Of a DNA stretch of 64,000 nucleotides, positions 1 through 9,348 are shown piece by piece (position 1 is the stretch's first letter; each line of letters begins with the position of its first letter). The stretch comes from JACKHA01 sp041401985. GTDB lineage: Bacteria; Planctomycetota; Phycisphaerae; Phycisphaerales; UBA1924. Made by a program: the position numbers and the translations under genes. The notes below the pieces were generated by a model. It saw only the letters and a list, made by a program, of their open reading frames with translations, searched no databases and was not told where the DNA came from. The stretch is from positions 186,001-250,000 of the forward strand of contig JAWKTE010000003.1 in the NCBI GenBank assembly GCA_041401985.1. The letters run 5' to 3'.

Positions 1-663
1 CTCGCTTCCGCCTTCATTCGCTGATGCCGGCACGGTCACGTCCACGCGCAGGGGCGAGCGCTTGAACGTGATCGGCTCGCCGGCGAAGTAGTTCTCGGCG
101 TTGCCCCACTGGTCGGGGTGGATGCCGCCGAGTTCCAGGCCCGCCCAGGTCTGGACGTTCGAGAGCGGGAAGCGGCTGAGCACGGCGCACTCGATGCCGC
201 GGGGGTCGCCGGTGTCGATGGAGACGAGGTGGTCGTAGCCCAGGCCCGCCAGGTGCTGGTCGCGGAACTCGGCCAGGGCGGATTCGGACTCGATCTCCTG
301 GAGCGCCAGCACGTCGGCGTCGAGGCGGCGGATGGCGTCGGCCAAGGCGTCCCGCTCGTTCTCGGGTTTGGCGTCGTCGATGTCCTCTTCGTTGCCGGAG
401 TAGGCGGGGTCGTCGATGTCGTCGAAGAGGTTGAGCAGGTTGTAGGTGGCGATGCGGATGGCCCCGTCGTGGCGCGGCGGGGCGTCGCGCGAGCCGAGGT
501 AGATCGAGTCGGCGGGGAGGCCGGTGTTGGAGGCGTTGTTGTTCGCGGCGTTGCCGCGCGGCGTCGCGGGGGCGGTCGATGGGCCGCAGGAGGCGAGCAT
601 CAGCGTGAGCGGCAGCGCGAGGGTCGCCGCGAGGGCCAGGGAACGAGACGTGCTCAATCGCAT
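1..663 (-). CDS. Endonuclease/exonuclease/phosphatase-family lipoprotein (C-terminus outside window)
   Basis: The reading frame opens at ATG 663 and runs off the left edge after 221 codons. A GGAGG ribosome binding site lies 8 nt upstream. Residues 1-26 form a lipoprotein signal peptide with lipobox LASC (Cys26), followed by a low-complexity Asn/Ala/Pro linker. The EEP fold begins near residue 70 with RIATYNLLNLF; the acidic metal-ligand motif LALQEIE is at about 119-125. The family cleaves phosphodiester or phosphomonoester bonds; many bacterial exported members are nucleases or phosphatases. The substrate cannot be told from the sequence, and the His/Asp catalytic residues would lie beyond the window. 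It is divergent from aroC, 92 nt away. Confidence 0.8.
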   Translation of the reverse strand, partial: MRLSTSRSLALAATLALPLTLMLASCGPSTAPATPRGNAANNNASNTGLPADSIYLGSRDAPPRHDGAIRIATYNLLNLFDDIDDPAYSGNEEDIDDAKPENERDALADAIRRLDADVLALQEIESESALAEFRDQHLAGLGYDHLVSIDTGDPRGIECAVLSRFPLSNVQTWAGLELGGIHPDQWGNAENYFAGEPITFKRSPLRVDVTVPASANEGGSE

Positions 664-755
664 CGGGCTTTCCTCCAAGGAGCGGGCCAGCACTTTAGAC
701 GACGCGACCGGCCCCCCGCCCGCCACACCCTCGCCCGAGCCCGTTACCCTCTGCC

Positions 756-1928
756 ATGCTCGACTATCAGACCGCCGGCGAGAGCCACGGCCCGGCCATG
801 CTCGCCATCGTCACGGGCCTGCCCGCCGGCCTCTCGCTCGACGCCGACACCATCAACGCCGAACTGCGCCGGCGCCAGGGCGGGTACGGGCGCGGCGGGC
901 GTCAGCGGATCGAGACCGATGTAGTCGAGTTCCTCGCGGGCACACGCCAGGGCCACAGCGTCGGCTCGCCGCTGGCGATGCGGATCGCCAACAAGGACTC
1001 GCGGATGGACGACGCGGCCCGCACGCCGCCGGTCACGAGGCCGCGACCGGGGCACGCGGACCTGGCGGGGAGCATCAAGTGGCTGACGACCGATTGCCGC
1101 GAGACGCTGGAGCGGGCCAGTGCGCGGGAGACCGCGGCACGGGTCGCGGCCGGGTCGGTGGCGCGGTTGCTGCTGCGGGACTTGGGCATCGAGGTGTTCG
1201 GCTTCGTGCGCCAGATCGCGACGGCGCGGACGGATGTTGATGTCGCGCCCGAGTCGTGGCGCTCGCTGCTGGCGGCCCGCGACGCGAGCGAGACGTACTG
1301 CCCCGATGCCGGCGTGACCGAGGCCCAGTGTGCCGCGATCCGCCAGGCGAAGGTGGACAAGGACACGGTCGGTGGCGTGTGCGAGGTGCACGTGTTCGGC
1401 TGCCCGCCGGGGCTGGGCTCGTGCATGGACTGGCGCCTTCGCCTTGATGCGCGGATCGCCGCGGCGGTGGTGGGGATCCAGGCGTTCAAGGGGGTGGAGT
1501 TCGGCCTCGGGTTCGGGTGCGCGGCGCGTCCCGGCTCGAGGGTCCACGACCCGATCGCATTCGATGCTTCTCGCGTGGGCGACGCGTCGCTGGGCTTCAC
1601 GCGCCCGAGCAACAACGCCGGCGGGCTCGAGGGCGGGATGACCAACGCGATGCCGATCGTGGTTCGCGGCGTGATGAAGCCGATCTCGACGCTGCTGCGG
1701 GGTTTGCCGTCGGTAAACCTGGAGACCAAAGCGCCCGAGCAGTCGCAGTATGAGCGGTCGGACATCTGCGCGGTCTCGGCGGCGAGCGTGGTGATGGAGG
1801 CGGCGGTGGCGTTCGAGGTGGCCCGGGCCGTGCTGGACAAGTTTCCCGGGGACTCGATGCGGGAGTTGCGGGCGGCGTGGGCGGGGTATCTGGAGGCGGC
1901 GCGAGGGCTGGGTGTGACGCCGGCGTGA
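756..1928 (+). CDS. aroC: Chorismate synthase
   Basis: 390 aa, full length for the family. It converts 5-enolpyruvylshikimate-3-phosphate to chorismate with reduced FMN, the last common step of aromatic biosynthesis. The N-terminus has the family signature GESHGPAM (residues 8-15) and the RRRQGGYGRGGR basic motif at about 38-49. The C-terminal half carries GGLEGGMTNAMPIVVRG, which matches the conserved FMN-binding core. There is no Shine-Dalgarno before ATG 756. A TACCCT hexamer sits at 745-750, only 5 nt from the start codon, so the message may be leaderless. It stands alone and converges on fabH. Confidence 0.97.
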   Translation: MLDYQTAGESHGPAMLAIVTGLPAGLSLDADTINAELRRRQGGYGRGGRQRIETDVVEFLAGTRQGHSVGSPLAMRIANKDSRMDDAARTPPVTRPRPGHADLAGSIKWLTTDCRETLERASARETAARVAAGSVARLLLRDLGIEVFGFVRQIATARTDVDVAPESWRSLLAARDASETYCPDAGVTEAQCAAIRQAKVDKDTVGGVCEVHVFGCPPGLGSCMDWRLRLDARIAAAVVGIQAFKGVEFGLGFGCAARPGSRVHDPIAFDASRVGDASLGFTRPSNNAGGLEGGMTNAMPIVVRGVMKPISTLLRGLPSVNLETKAPEQSQYERSDICAVSAASVVMEAAVAFEVARAVLDKFPGDSMRELRAAWAGYLEAARGLGVTPA

Positions 1929-1952
1929 CTCGGTGGCACCCGCTCGGTTGTG

Positions 1953-1997
1953 CGCAGAGCCCAACGCGCGAGCGTCGGGTCGCCGCGAGGCTCTGCG
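1953..1997. terminator. Possible bidirectional terminator between aroC and fabH
   Basis: A perfect 9-bp inverted repeat (CGCAGAGCC at 1953-1961 and its complement at 1989-1997) with a 27-nt loop fills the gap between two convergent genes. There is no T-tract, so this is a weak call based mainly on position. Confidence 0.3.
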
Positions 1998-2009
1998 AAT
2001 CGGCGAGAC

Positions 2010-3107
2010 TTAGCCCGCGCGGACCTGCCAGATCTGGCCGGCCCAGGTCAGGCCAGCGCCGAAGGCGAGCATGAGGATGCGCTGGCCGTCTTTGAGCGAG
2101 CCGCTGTCGCGGGCCCGCCCGAGGGTGATCGGGATCGACGCGGCCGAGGTGTTGCCGGTCTCGGCCAGGTCCAGCATCGCACGGGACGGGTCGATGCCGA
2201 CCTGGTCCGCGACGCTGGCGATGATCCGGGCGTTGGCCTGGTGCGGCAGGATCCAGTCAATGTCCTCGGGACGCAGACCGGTGGCTTCGAGCCCCTCGCG
2301 GGCGGCCTCGGCCATGCGGCGGACGGCCTGGCGGAAGACAGCGGTGCCGTCGAGGCGGAGGAAGTGCTCGCGGTCGCGGACGGTCTGCTCGGAAGCGGGG
2401 CGTCGGCTGCCGCCGCTGGGGATGTCGATGAGGGCGGCTTCGCGTCCGTCGGCGCCCAGGGCGGTGTAGAGCAGGTCGAGGCGCAGGTCGGGCTTGCGGG
2501 GCGTGTGGACCGCGATCTCGGGCGAGGTGACGACCGCCGCCCCCGCGCCGTCGCCGAAGAGGATGCACGAGCGCCGATCGGCGTAGTCGGTGACGCGGGT
2601 GAGCGTCTCGGCCCCGACGACCAGCACGCGCCTTGCTGCGCCGGCGCGGACGAAGCACGAGGCGGTGTGCATGGCGTAGAGGAAGCCGGTGCAGCCGGCC
2701 CCGACGTCCATGGCCGCGCTGCGCCAGGCGCCCAGTTCGCGCTGCACGAGGCAGGAGGTGGCGGGCACGGGCGTGTCGGGCGTGGCGGTGGCGACCAGGA
2801 TCATGTCCAGGTCCATGGGGCGGACGCTGGCCTTCTCCATGGCGCGGCGCGAGGCGTGGACCGCCAGGTCGCTGGTGGCCTGGTCGCTGGCGGCCCGGTG
2901 GCGCGAGCGGATGCCCGTGCGCTCGATGATCCACTGGTCGGAGGTGTCGACCATGCGGGCCAGGTCGGCGTTGGTGATGACGCCCTCGGGGAGGTAGTAG
3001 CCGAATCCGGAGACGGAAACGCCCAGGTCCGGCCCGGCCAGACGTGTGGCGGACGGGGCGTCCGTGTGGGCGACGGGACTGTCGGCGTGGGTGTCGGCGA
3101 CGGTCAT
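2010..3107 (-). CDS. fabH: 3-oxoacyl-ACP synthase III (KAS III)
   Basis: 365 aa; the first fatty acid elongation step, condensing acetyl-CoA (or another acyl-CoA) with malonyl-ACP. The catalytic triad is intact: Cys139 in DVGAGCTGF, His289 in ILPHQANAR and Asn319 in ETGNTSAAS. The last 30 codons before the stop hold the usual MLAFGAGLTWAG end. The N-terminus is about 28 residues longer than typical FabH, and no internal ATG offers a better start. It is not next to plsX, fabD or acpP, so it is transcribed alone or with unknown partners. Confidence 0.95.
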   Translation of the reverse strand: MTVADTHADSPVAHTDAPSATRLAGPDLGVSVSGFGYYLPEGVITNADLARMVDTSDQWIIERTGIRSRHRAASDQATSDLAVHASRRAMEKASVRPMDLDMILVATATPDTPVPATSCLVQRELGAWRSAAMDVGAGCTGFLYAMHTASCFVRAGAARRVLVVGAETLTRVTDYADRRSCILFGDGAGAAVVTSPEIAVHTPRKPDLRLDLLYTALGADGREAALIDIPSGGSRRPASEQTVRDREHFLRLDGTAVFRQAVRRMAEAAREGLEATGLRPEDIDWILPHQANARIIASVADQVGIDPSRAMLDLAETGNTSAASIPITLGRARDSGSLKDGQRILMLAFGAGLTWAGQIWQVRAG

Positions 3108-3381
3108 CGTGGCTCGCTTTCGGGCGCGGCTCGGGGCTGGGGATGGCCGGCGAGCGAGGCAGTCGGGGCGCGGGAGAATCGTTGACTCGCGCTCGCGAGC
3201 GATCTAGATCGCGTCCGTGCGGGCGTGAATCGGGGCGATTGTAGCCTCCGATGCCGGGCGTTCCGGCGATCGCCGCAGCGCGATGGCGCTGTGGAAGGGC
3301 CGTCGGTTGTTGGTCGGCGGGGGCGGCGCGTTTCGCGCCGAGCCGCCACGCGGCACGGCGGGCGGCGCCCGCTGCGAGGGA

Positions 3382-4218
3382 TCAGGGGTCCCAGGAGCGG
3401 GGGTCGCCCGGCTGGTGGCGTTGGGACGTGGGCGCGTCGACGACGCTGCAGCGGACGTGCCCGGAGCCGCTGCGGAGCACGACCTCGTTGGTGCCGGCGT
3501 TCAGGACGCCCTGCCAGGCTTGGGGCGAGACGCGGACGCGGGTGAGGGCGCCCTGGAGGGCGTAGAAGTTGGCCTCGCCGTCGTCGGTGCGGAGGGAGAA
3601 CGAGCCCTTGGCGGTTGGAGGGATGAAGCACTCGACGTTGCCGCGGGGCGTGTCGATCCAGACGGGATCGGTCAGGGGGTGGTCGGTGCGGAGCACGACG
3701 TTGCCGCCGGGGCCTTCGCGGAGGCCATTGGTGATGGAGATGGGGCCGGAGACGTTGGTCAGGACGATGGGGCCGCCGGAGGAGCGGATGTAGACGCCGC
3801 GGTTGGATGGGGCGCGGACCTCGACGTCGACGTACACGCCGGGTGTGTTGAGCATCTCCTCGGTGGGGCGGATGCGGATGACGTTCTGGCCGTTCTGGAT
3901 GACGACGGTGGCGGCCATGCCCTCGGCCCGGAGGCGGGCGAGCGTGGCGGGGTCGACCGTGCGGTCACCGGTGATGTTGCACTCCCAGCGGGCGGCGGGC
4001 TCGCGCTCGTCGATCACGACGTGGACCGTGCCGTTCGGGTTCACCACGTCGACGGCCGGCAGGCTGGTGACCGAGAGGCTGCCGGCCAGTGAGGTCGAGC
4101 GGGCGAAGCGGCCCTCGCCGGGGCGGGCGCAGCCGGTGGCGCCGAGGGCGATGGCCAGCGCAAATGCGGGGGTGATTGCCGGGGCGAGGCGTCGGAGGGT
4201 GGAAGCGAGGGTGGTCAC
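3382..4218 (-). CDS. Lipoprotein with DUF4097-like beta-repeat domain
   Basis: 278 aa with a GTG start at 4218 and AGGAG 8 nt upstream. The N-terminus has a signal peptide with lipobox GATGC (Cys30), so the protein is probably anchored on the outer face of a membrane. The rest is made of short beta-strand repeats rich in Gly, Asn and Val (for example VYIRSSGGPIVLTNVSGPIS), the pattern of DUF4097/putative adhesin beta-solenoids. No catalytic motif is visible. The function is unknown; the domain assignment is by pattern only. Confidence 0.75.
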   Translation of the reverse strand: MTTLASTLRRLAPAITPAFALAIALGATGCARPGEGRFARSTSLAGSLSVTSLPAVDVVNPNGTVHVVIDEREPAARWECNITGDRTVDPATLARLRAEGMAATVVIQNGQNVIRIRPTEEMLNTPGVYVDVEVRAPSNRGVYIRSSGGPIVLTNVSGPISITNGLREGPGGNVVLRTDHPLTDPVWIDTPRGNVECFIPPTAKGSFSLRTDDGEANFYALQGALTRVRVSPQAWQGVLNAGTNEVVLRSGSGHVRCSVVDAPTSQRHQPGDPRSWDP

Positions 4219-4766
4219 GGGCGGCTCCTGGTCCGGTATATGTTTGGTCTAGGCCTGCTTCGGCGGATCGGTTTCGGTTGTATCGGTCGGAAGGGCGGTC
4301 GGTTCGCGGACTTTGAACCGGCACCGAACCCGGTGTTGGGGGATAGACTAGATATTGCGTCTGGCATCGGCTGGACGAAGGTTGTTCGGCGTATCGGCGC
4401 TCGGGCGTCGATCGTTCGGCTCTTTGGATTGTTCAGCGTCGGCGAAGGCCGCGCTGTGGTTCGGTCGGCATCTGCCGCGGCGTGCGTGTCCCCGGGGCTT
4501 CCCGGGTGGCTCCTTCAAGATGGGTCCGCGGTGCGAGAGGTGTTCCATGGTTGAGCGGCTGGGAGTCGCGGGTTTGGCGGGGTTAGGCTGGGCGGTGCTT
4601 CTGCGCTGTTCGATGCCGCGACCCACCGATGCCGCGTGGGGGACGCTCATCCGGGCCTGACCGGTTCTGCAATCGAGCCGAGATCGACCATCGCGCGGGG
4701 CGACTTGCCCGCGCCACGAGCGCCGTGATCAGACCCCGCTGTGCGCGCGGGGCGGGAGGCGGTGTC
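4219..4766. other. Intergenic region upstream of the lipoprotein gene and rny
   Basis: 548 nt between divergent genes, lower in GC than its surroundings at 4235-4450. It should hold promoters for both directions, but none can be placed with confidence; AT-richer stretches lie at 4238-4250 and 4347-4360. A CCCGGG-GCTT-CCCGGG hairpin lies near 4490-4506. The small ORFs here show no family resemblance. Confidence 0.4.
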
Positions 4767-6413
4767 GTGGCGCGATTCGACCACATGCTGTCTGGGTTTG
4801 GTGGAGATGCCGCGGGTTCGGCGCTCGGGCTGACCGCGCCCACGCTGGCGGTTGATACCGGCATCGCGGTGCTGATCGGCGTCGCGGGGCTGGTGATCGG
4901 TGCGGTGGGGATGTTCTTCGGCGTGCGGGCCCTGATGGGCCGGACGCTGGGGCAGGCCCGGGCCGAGGCCGACCAGATCCTGTCGCGGGCCGAGGCGGAC
5001 GCGAAGACCGCGGCCGAGCGGGTGCGGCTCGAGGGTGAGCGCGAGGCGATCGAGCGGAAGACCAGGGCCGATGCCGAACTGGACGCCGCCCGGAACGAGA
5101 TCAAAGAGACCGAACGCCGCCTGACCAAGCGGGAGGACCTGATCGATCGCAAGGAGGAGTCGCTCGCGGCCAAGGAGGCCGGGCTGAACAAGGCGACCGA
5201 GAAGATCGCGGCCAAGGAAGCGGGTCTGGCGACCAAGGAGCAGGAACTGGACGCGACGCTCGAGAAACAGAAGCAGAAACTCCACGAGGTCGCGGGGCTG
5301 AGCCAGGACGAGGCAACGGAGATGCTGCTGCGCCGGGTCGAGGAGGAGAGCCGGCTCGAGGTGGCCAAGCGCGTACGGAAGATCACGGAGGAGGCCGAGG
5401 AGGAGGCCGAGGGCAAGGCGCGCGAGATCACGCTGATGGCGATCCAGCGGTTCGCCACGGAAGCGACGCACGAGACGACGGTGCGGACGGTGGCGATTCC
5501 ATCGGACGACATGAAGGGGCGGATCATCGGGCGCGAGGGTCGGAACATCCGCGCGATCGAGAAGGCTACCGGCGTGGACATCATCGTGGACGACACGCCG
5601 GGCGTGATCGTCGTGTCGTGCTTCGACAAGATCCGCCAGGCGGTCGCGGTCGAGTCGCTGGAGCGGCTCATCGCCGACGGGCGGATGCACCCGTCGCGGA
5701 TCGAGGAGATCGTCGAGAAGGTCCGGAGCGAGATCGAGCAGAGGGTCCAGAAGGCTGGCAAGGATGCGGTGCTGGAGGCCAACCTGCGGAGCGTGCACCC
5801 GAAAGTGGCCGAGGCGATGGGCAAGCTGCACTACCGCACGTCCTACGGCCAGAACGTGCTGCGCCACTCGATCGAGGTCGCGTACTTCTGCCAGTTGATC
5901 GCGGACCAGCTCGGCCTGGACGGGCGCGTCGCACGCCGGTGCGGGTTCCTGCACGACATCGGCAAGGCGATGGACCACGAGATGGAGGGCGGGCACCCGA
6001 AGATCGGGATGGAGTTCGCCAAGCAGTTCGGGGAGAAGGAGCCGGTGCTCAACGCGATCGGCGGGCACCACGCGGACATCCCCTCGACGTCGTTCTACAC
6101 GCCGATCGTGATGGCCGCGGACGCGGTGTCGTCGGCCCGGCCCGGGGCGAGGCGTGAGTCGATGGAGCGGTACATCCAGCGGCTCAACCAGCTGCAGGAC
6201 ATCGCCATGGATATCCCCGGCGTGACCGAGGCGTACGCGATCCAGGCCGGGCGCGAGGTCCGCGTCATGATCGACGCGGCCCGCGTCGGCGACGACGAGG
6301 CGTACCTGATCGCCCACGACATCGCCAAGCGCGTGAGCGAGGAGATGACGTTCCCGGGGGAGATCAAGGTGACGGTTCTGCGGGAGACGCGGGCGATTGA
6401 GGTGGCGAGGTGA
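4767..6413 (+). CDS. rny: Ribonuclease Y
   Basis: 548 aa using GTG 4767, chosen because GGAGG lies 7 nt upstream; ATG 4785 is the alternative. RNase Y is a membrane-anchored endoribonuclease that starts mRNA decay. A transmembrane helix occupies about residues 25-50, followed by a long charged coiled coil (about 55-200), a KH domain with GRIIGREGRNIRAIE (about 251-265), and an HD domain with HDIGKAMDHE (about 397-406) holding the metal-binding His-Asp pair. All domains are complete and in the usual order. Confidence 0.96.
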   Translation: MARFDHMLSGFGGDAAGSALGLTAPTLAVDTGIAVLIGVAGLVIGAVGMFFGVRALMGRTLGQARAEADQILSRAEADAKTAAERVRLEGEREAIERKTRADAELDAARNEIKETERRLTKREDLIDRKEESLAAKEAGLNKATEKIAAKEAGLATKEQELDATLEKQKQKLHEVAGLSQDEATEMLLRRVEEESRLEVAKRVRKITEEAEEEAEGKAREITLMAIQRFATEATHETTVRTVAIPSDDMKGRIIGREGRNIRAIEKATGVDIIVDDTPGVIVVSCFDKIRQAVAVESLERLIADGRMHPSRIEEIVEKVRSEIEQRVQKAGKDAVLEANLRSVHPKVAEAMGKLHYRTSYGQNVLRHSIEVAYFCQLIADQLGLDGRVARRCGFLHDIGKAMDHEMEGGHPKIGMEFAKQFGEKEPVLNAIGGHHADIPSTSFYTPIVMAADAVSSARPGARRESMERYIQRLNQLQDIAMDIPGVTEAYAIQAGREVRVMIDAARVGDDEAYLIAHDIAKRVSEEMTFPGEIKVTVLRETRAIEVAR

Positions 6414-6482
6414 TCGGCGGACGCATCCTCCGGGCGGGCAACAGATACAAGCCAGCACGGCGCGATGCGAGGCGGTGTAGCG

Positions 6483-7391
6483 ATGAGGCTGCTTTCTACT
6501 CGGCATGGCCTGTCGCTTGGCTGGGGCCTCGCCGTGGGCGCGCTGGCGGCCGAGTGTTCGTGGTTGTTGGCTGAGGTCTTTCTCGCTGGGACGCCAACTT
6601 CGCTTCTCGATGTGGTCTCGTCGCTCGTGCTCGTGATGGGCGTTCCCGCGCTGTGCGCCTCGATTCTGCTGCTCCTTTGGCCGAAGCGGGCCGCTTCCGC
6701 GGTGATCTACTTCCCTTCGGTCTACATCGCGTGCTCCTACACGACCAAGGCACTTTCGCTGTTGACGGCGACGGCTCGGCCGATCTACGGCGTTGGTGTT
6801 CTGGATTACTTGATCCGGTTGCCGGTGGACTTTGTTGGATTGCTGGTTGTCACCGGGGCGGCGGCGATGTGGGGGATGGTCAGAGCCGTGTCGTCGTTGG
6901 GAGGCACCGATGCGTCGGCATCGCGAACACCGCTCACGGCGCGAGAGCAGCGGATCGCTCCCATCGTGTTCGTGTCGAGCATCGCGATGTGGATTCTTGG
7001 TACGGTGGGCATGTCGGTCCTGTACGCGAGCGTTTGGGCTCAAACGTGGTCGTTCATCGAAAACCCGACCGAGTGGCGAGGAGTGGATTCCATCGAGTAT
7101 GTACTGCCGTCTGGGCAGCGAATTCAGAGTTACGGTGCGTTGCGGACGGGTGAATTGCCGCAGGGGCAGCGAGTGGCGATTGCGTTCCTGGTCGGCGCTG
7201 GCGGCGAACGGCTGGATGGTGCCCAACTGCACGTTGTGCAGCGCGTCGAAACACGATCCGGCGTTGTGATCGCCACCTTGCCCGATCGCCCCCGGTTCGT
7301 TGTGCTCACGGAGCGCGAGGTCAAGACGCTGCTGCGAGTGGGGGCGGACCGTGGCACCATCCAAGAGTTGATTCGCGATTCGCGAGACTGA
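6483..7391 (+). CDS. Hypothetical multi-pass membrane protein
   Basis: 302 aa from ATG 6483, preferred over ATG 6465 because a GAGG box lies about 10 nt upstream. Four or five hydrophobic helices are visible, near residues 10-30, 38-65, 70-95, 105-135 and 165-190. A soluble beta-rich C-terminal part of about 110 residues follows, probably on one face of the membrane. No family was recognised. Base composition and codon use are less GC-biased than in the neighbours, which could mean recent acquisition or weak selection. It lies 69 nt after rny on the same strand. Confidence 0.7.
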   Translation: MRLLSTRHGLSLGWGLAVGALAAECSWLLAEVFLAGTPTSLLDVVSSLVLVMGVPALCASILLLLWPKRAASAVIYFPSVYIACSYTTKALSLLTATARPIYGVGVLDYLIRLPVDFVGLLVVTGAAAMWGMVRAVSSLGGTDASASRTPLTAREQRIAPIVFVSSIAMWILGTVGMSVLYASVWAQTWSFIENPTEWRGVDSIEYVLPSGQRIQSYGALRTGELPQGQRVAIAFLVGAGGERLDGAQLHVVQRVETRSGVVIATLPDRPRFVVLTEREVKTLLRVGADRGTIQELIRDSRD

Positions 7392-7440
7392 GAGGCCCGG
7401 ATTGCGCGGGAGCGTCGGGCTCGACAGTGACGGGCTGTCG

Positions 7441-7989
7441 TCAAGCCAGCAGCGGCGCGATGGCGTTCAGGAACGCCTTGGCGTCGACGGCCACCGCCTG
7501 ACCGAAGTTCAGGTGCGTCTGCTTGGCGTCCCACCCGCAGAGGTAGCCGCGCGTCTCGCCCGACTCTTCGAGCATCTCGGAGTGCTCAAGCGTGAAGTAC
7601 CGCGTGAGGTCCCCCCGGAACAGCACCGCGCCGAAGTACGCGTTGGGCGAGCGCGTCGGCGGGGGCATCGTTATGAGCAGGCAGCCCCACCCGGCGACGC
7701 GGCCTTGTTCGCAGGCGAGGTCGGTCACGCGGTAGAACGGGTCCTCCGGCGTCGGGGCGCCGCGCCCCTCGGCCACGGGCAGGAAGCGGGCCGACCACTG
7801 GGCCTGCAGCCAGCGGGTCCAGTCGATCTCCGGGTCCTCGGCCATGCGTTCCAGCGGGGGCTTGCCCCGGAACAGCAGCGCGGGCAAAAACTGGTGGGCC
7901 CACTGGTACTCGATGGAGCCGCGGGCGTTCGAGTCGGGGTAGAACTCGGCCAGCGTGCGGCAGTCCTCGCGGTATTCGGGGTGGGGCAT
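7441..7989 (-). CDS. Hypothetical cytoplasmic protein, 182 aa
   Basis: ATG 7989 is chosen because a GGGAGA box lies about 7 nt upstream; the longer open frame upstream has shadow-like composition. The sequence starts MPHPEYREDC and is a compact, Trp- and aromatic-rich soluble protein without signal peptide or membrane segment. It has recurring acidic patches and motifs such as YFGAVLFRGDLTRYFTLEHS, which suggest a mixed alpha/beta fold. No family or catalytic site was recognised. It is convergent with the membrane protein gene at 6483-7391 and divergent from the hydrolase. Confidence 0.75.
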   Translation of the reverse strand: MPHPEYREDCRTLAEFYPDSNARGSIEYQWAHQFLPALLFRGKPPLERMAEDPEIDWTRWLQAQWSARFLPVAEGRGAPTPEDPFYRVTDLACEQGRVAGWGCLLITMPPPTRSPNAYFGAVLFRGDLTRYFTLEHSEMLEESGETRGYLCGWDAKQTHLNFGQAVAVDAKAFLNAIAPLLA

Positions 7990-8234
7990 GCGTGGGTCTC
8001 CCGGGATTGGCGCGCGGTGGGGGCGCGGGTGCCGGCGTCGACAGGCTATTCGCTTTCGTGGGCCGCGCGGGCCAACCTTGAGACAGACTCGGGCCAGCCT
8101 CGGGGCGGTCCCGGGCCCGCGAGATTCCGGCACGACGATCCCCAACAATCGGCCGTAGCGGCGGGTGCGCAGGGCGATGGAGCCTGTGCGAGAGGACGCC
8201 GCGCGACCGGAACCTGCACCACGAGGCCCGAACC

Positions 8235-9281
8235 ATGCGAAAGGGGATGCGGCGAGCGCTGGTGCTGGGATCGCTGCTGGCGGTGCTCGCCGGCGGGGTT
8301 GTGGGCATGGGGCTGACGGGCGTGGTGGAATCGTGGCTGTTCTACTTCCCGAGCCGTCGGGCGTTTGTTGATGCACCGGGAGCGGAGGCGGTCACGTTCG
8401 AGACGCCGGACGGGCTGCGGCTCAGCGGGTGGTTCTGGAGCGGCGCGGACACGTTCGAGCCTGGAGGCGATGTGGCACTGGCGGTGGGCGCCGACGAAGA
8501 GGAGCCCGTGACGCCGCTCGTCGCGCCCGATGCCCAGGGGCGTCGCCCGACCATCCTCGTGGCCCACGGCAACGCCGGCTGCCTGCCCGACCACGACGAG
8601 TTCTGCGCGTTCCTGGCCGACTACGGCTTCAACGTCCTGCTGTTCGACTATCGCGGCTACGGGCGGAGCGACCTGCCGACGCGCGGGTTGCGACGCGACG
8701 ATCTGGTGATTGACGCCCAGGCCGCGCTGGAGTACCTGCTCACGCGCGAGGATGTCGATCCCGAGCGGGTCGGGCTGCTGGGGTACAGCCTTGGGGGGAA
8801 CATCGGGCTGGCGATGGCGGGCGATGAGCCGCGGGTCCGGGCGGTGGCGACGCTCTCAACGTTCTCGCGCTGGCAGGCGGTCGCGTCGGACCATGCCGGG
8901 TGGCTTGGGCCGATGCTGATCCGCCCGGGCTTGGACGCGGCGGATTCGGTGACGCGACTGGGCGATCGCCCGTACCTGATCGTGCACGGCGACCGGGACG
9001 ACATCGTGCCGTATCGCCACTCGGAGGTCCTCGAACAGGCCGCGAGCGCGGCTGGGGTGCCGACCGAGCGTATCACGGTGCAGGGGGCCGACCACCTGAA
9101 CATGACCGGGCGGCGCGAGGTTCGCGACGCGATGGCGGCGTTCTTCGCCGGGGCGCTCACGCGCCCGGCGGGCGGGGTGTCGGCGTCGGGCGGAACGGCT
9201 CCGGCGGGCGAGGGGCGGGTATCGGACGAGCCGGAATCGCCCGAAACGAGCGGGGCAAACCCTGGTGCGGCCTTGCCATAG
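8235..9281 (+). CDS. Alpha/beta hydrolase, membrane-anchored
   Basis: 348 aa. An N-terminal hydrophobic helix (about 8-30) serves as a membrane anchor or uncleaved signal. The hydrolase core contains the oxyanion region VAHGNAG, the strand motif LLFDYRGYGRS, the nucleophile elbow GYSLGG (Ser about 184), an Asp in HGDRDDIVP (about 250) and a His in GADHLN (about 286), so the catalytic triad is complete. This arrangement resembles BEM46/YfhR-like exported esterases (family inference). The last 35 residues are a low-complexity Gly/Ser/Pro tail. The substrate is unknown. Confidence 0.88.
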   Translation: MRKGMRRALVLGSLLAVLAGGVVGMGLTGVVESWLFYFPSRRAFVDAPGAEAVTFETPDGLRLSGWFWSGADTFEPGGDVALAVGADEEEPVTPLVAPDAQGRRPTILVAHGNAGCLPDHDEFCAFLADYGFNVLLFDYRGYGRSDLPTRGLRRDDLVIDAQAALEYLLTREDVDPERVGLLGYSLGGNIGLAMAGDEPRVRAVATLSTFSRWQAVASDHAGWLGPMLIRPGLDAADSVTRLGDRPYLIVHGDRDDIVPYRHSEVLEQAASAAGVPTERITVQGADHLNMTGRREVRDAMAAFFAGALTRPAGGVSASGGTAPAGEGRVSDEPESPETSGANPGAALP

Positions 9282-9348
9282 CGGATTTGGATGACCCCGC
9301 CCCGTTTTCGGGGGCCACAGAACCGGGGACACCCGGTAGGATGTACCC

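Noticed and set aside
4480..4680. SRP RNA or another stable RNA upstream of rny
   Set aside because: Hairpins are present, but the conserved SRP RNA core and RNase P or tmRNA signatures were not found.
4647..7364. A 905-codon open frame antisense to rny and the next gene
   Set aside because: Composition is that of a GC-rich antisense shadow, while the plus-strand frame is a textbook RNase Y.
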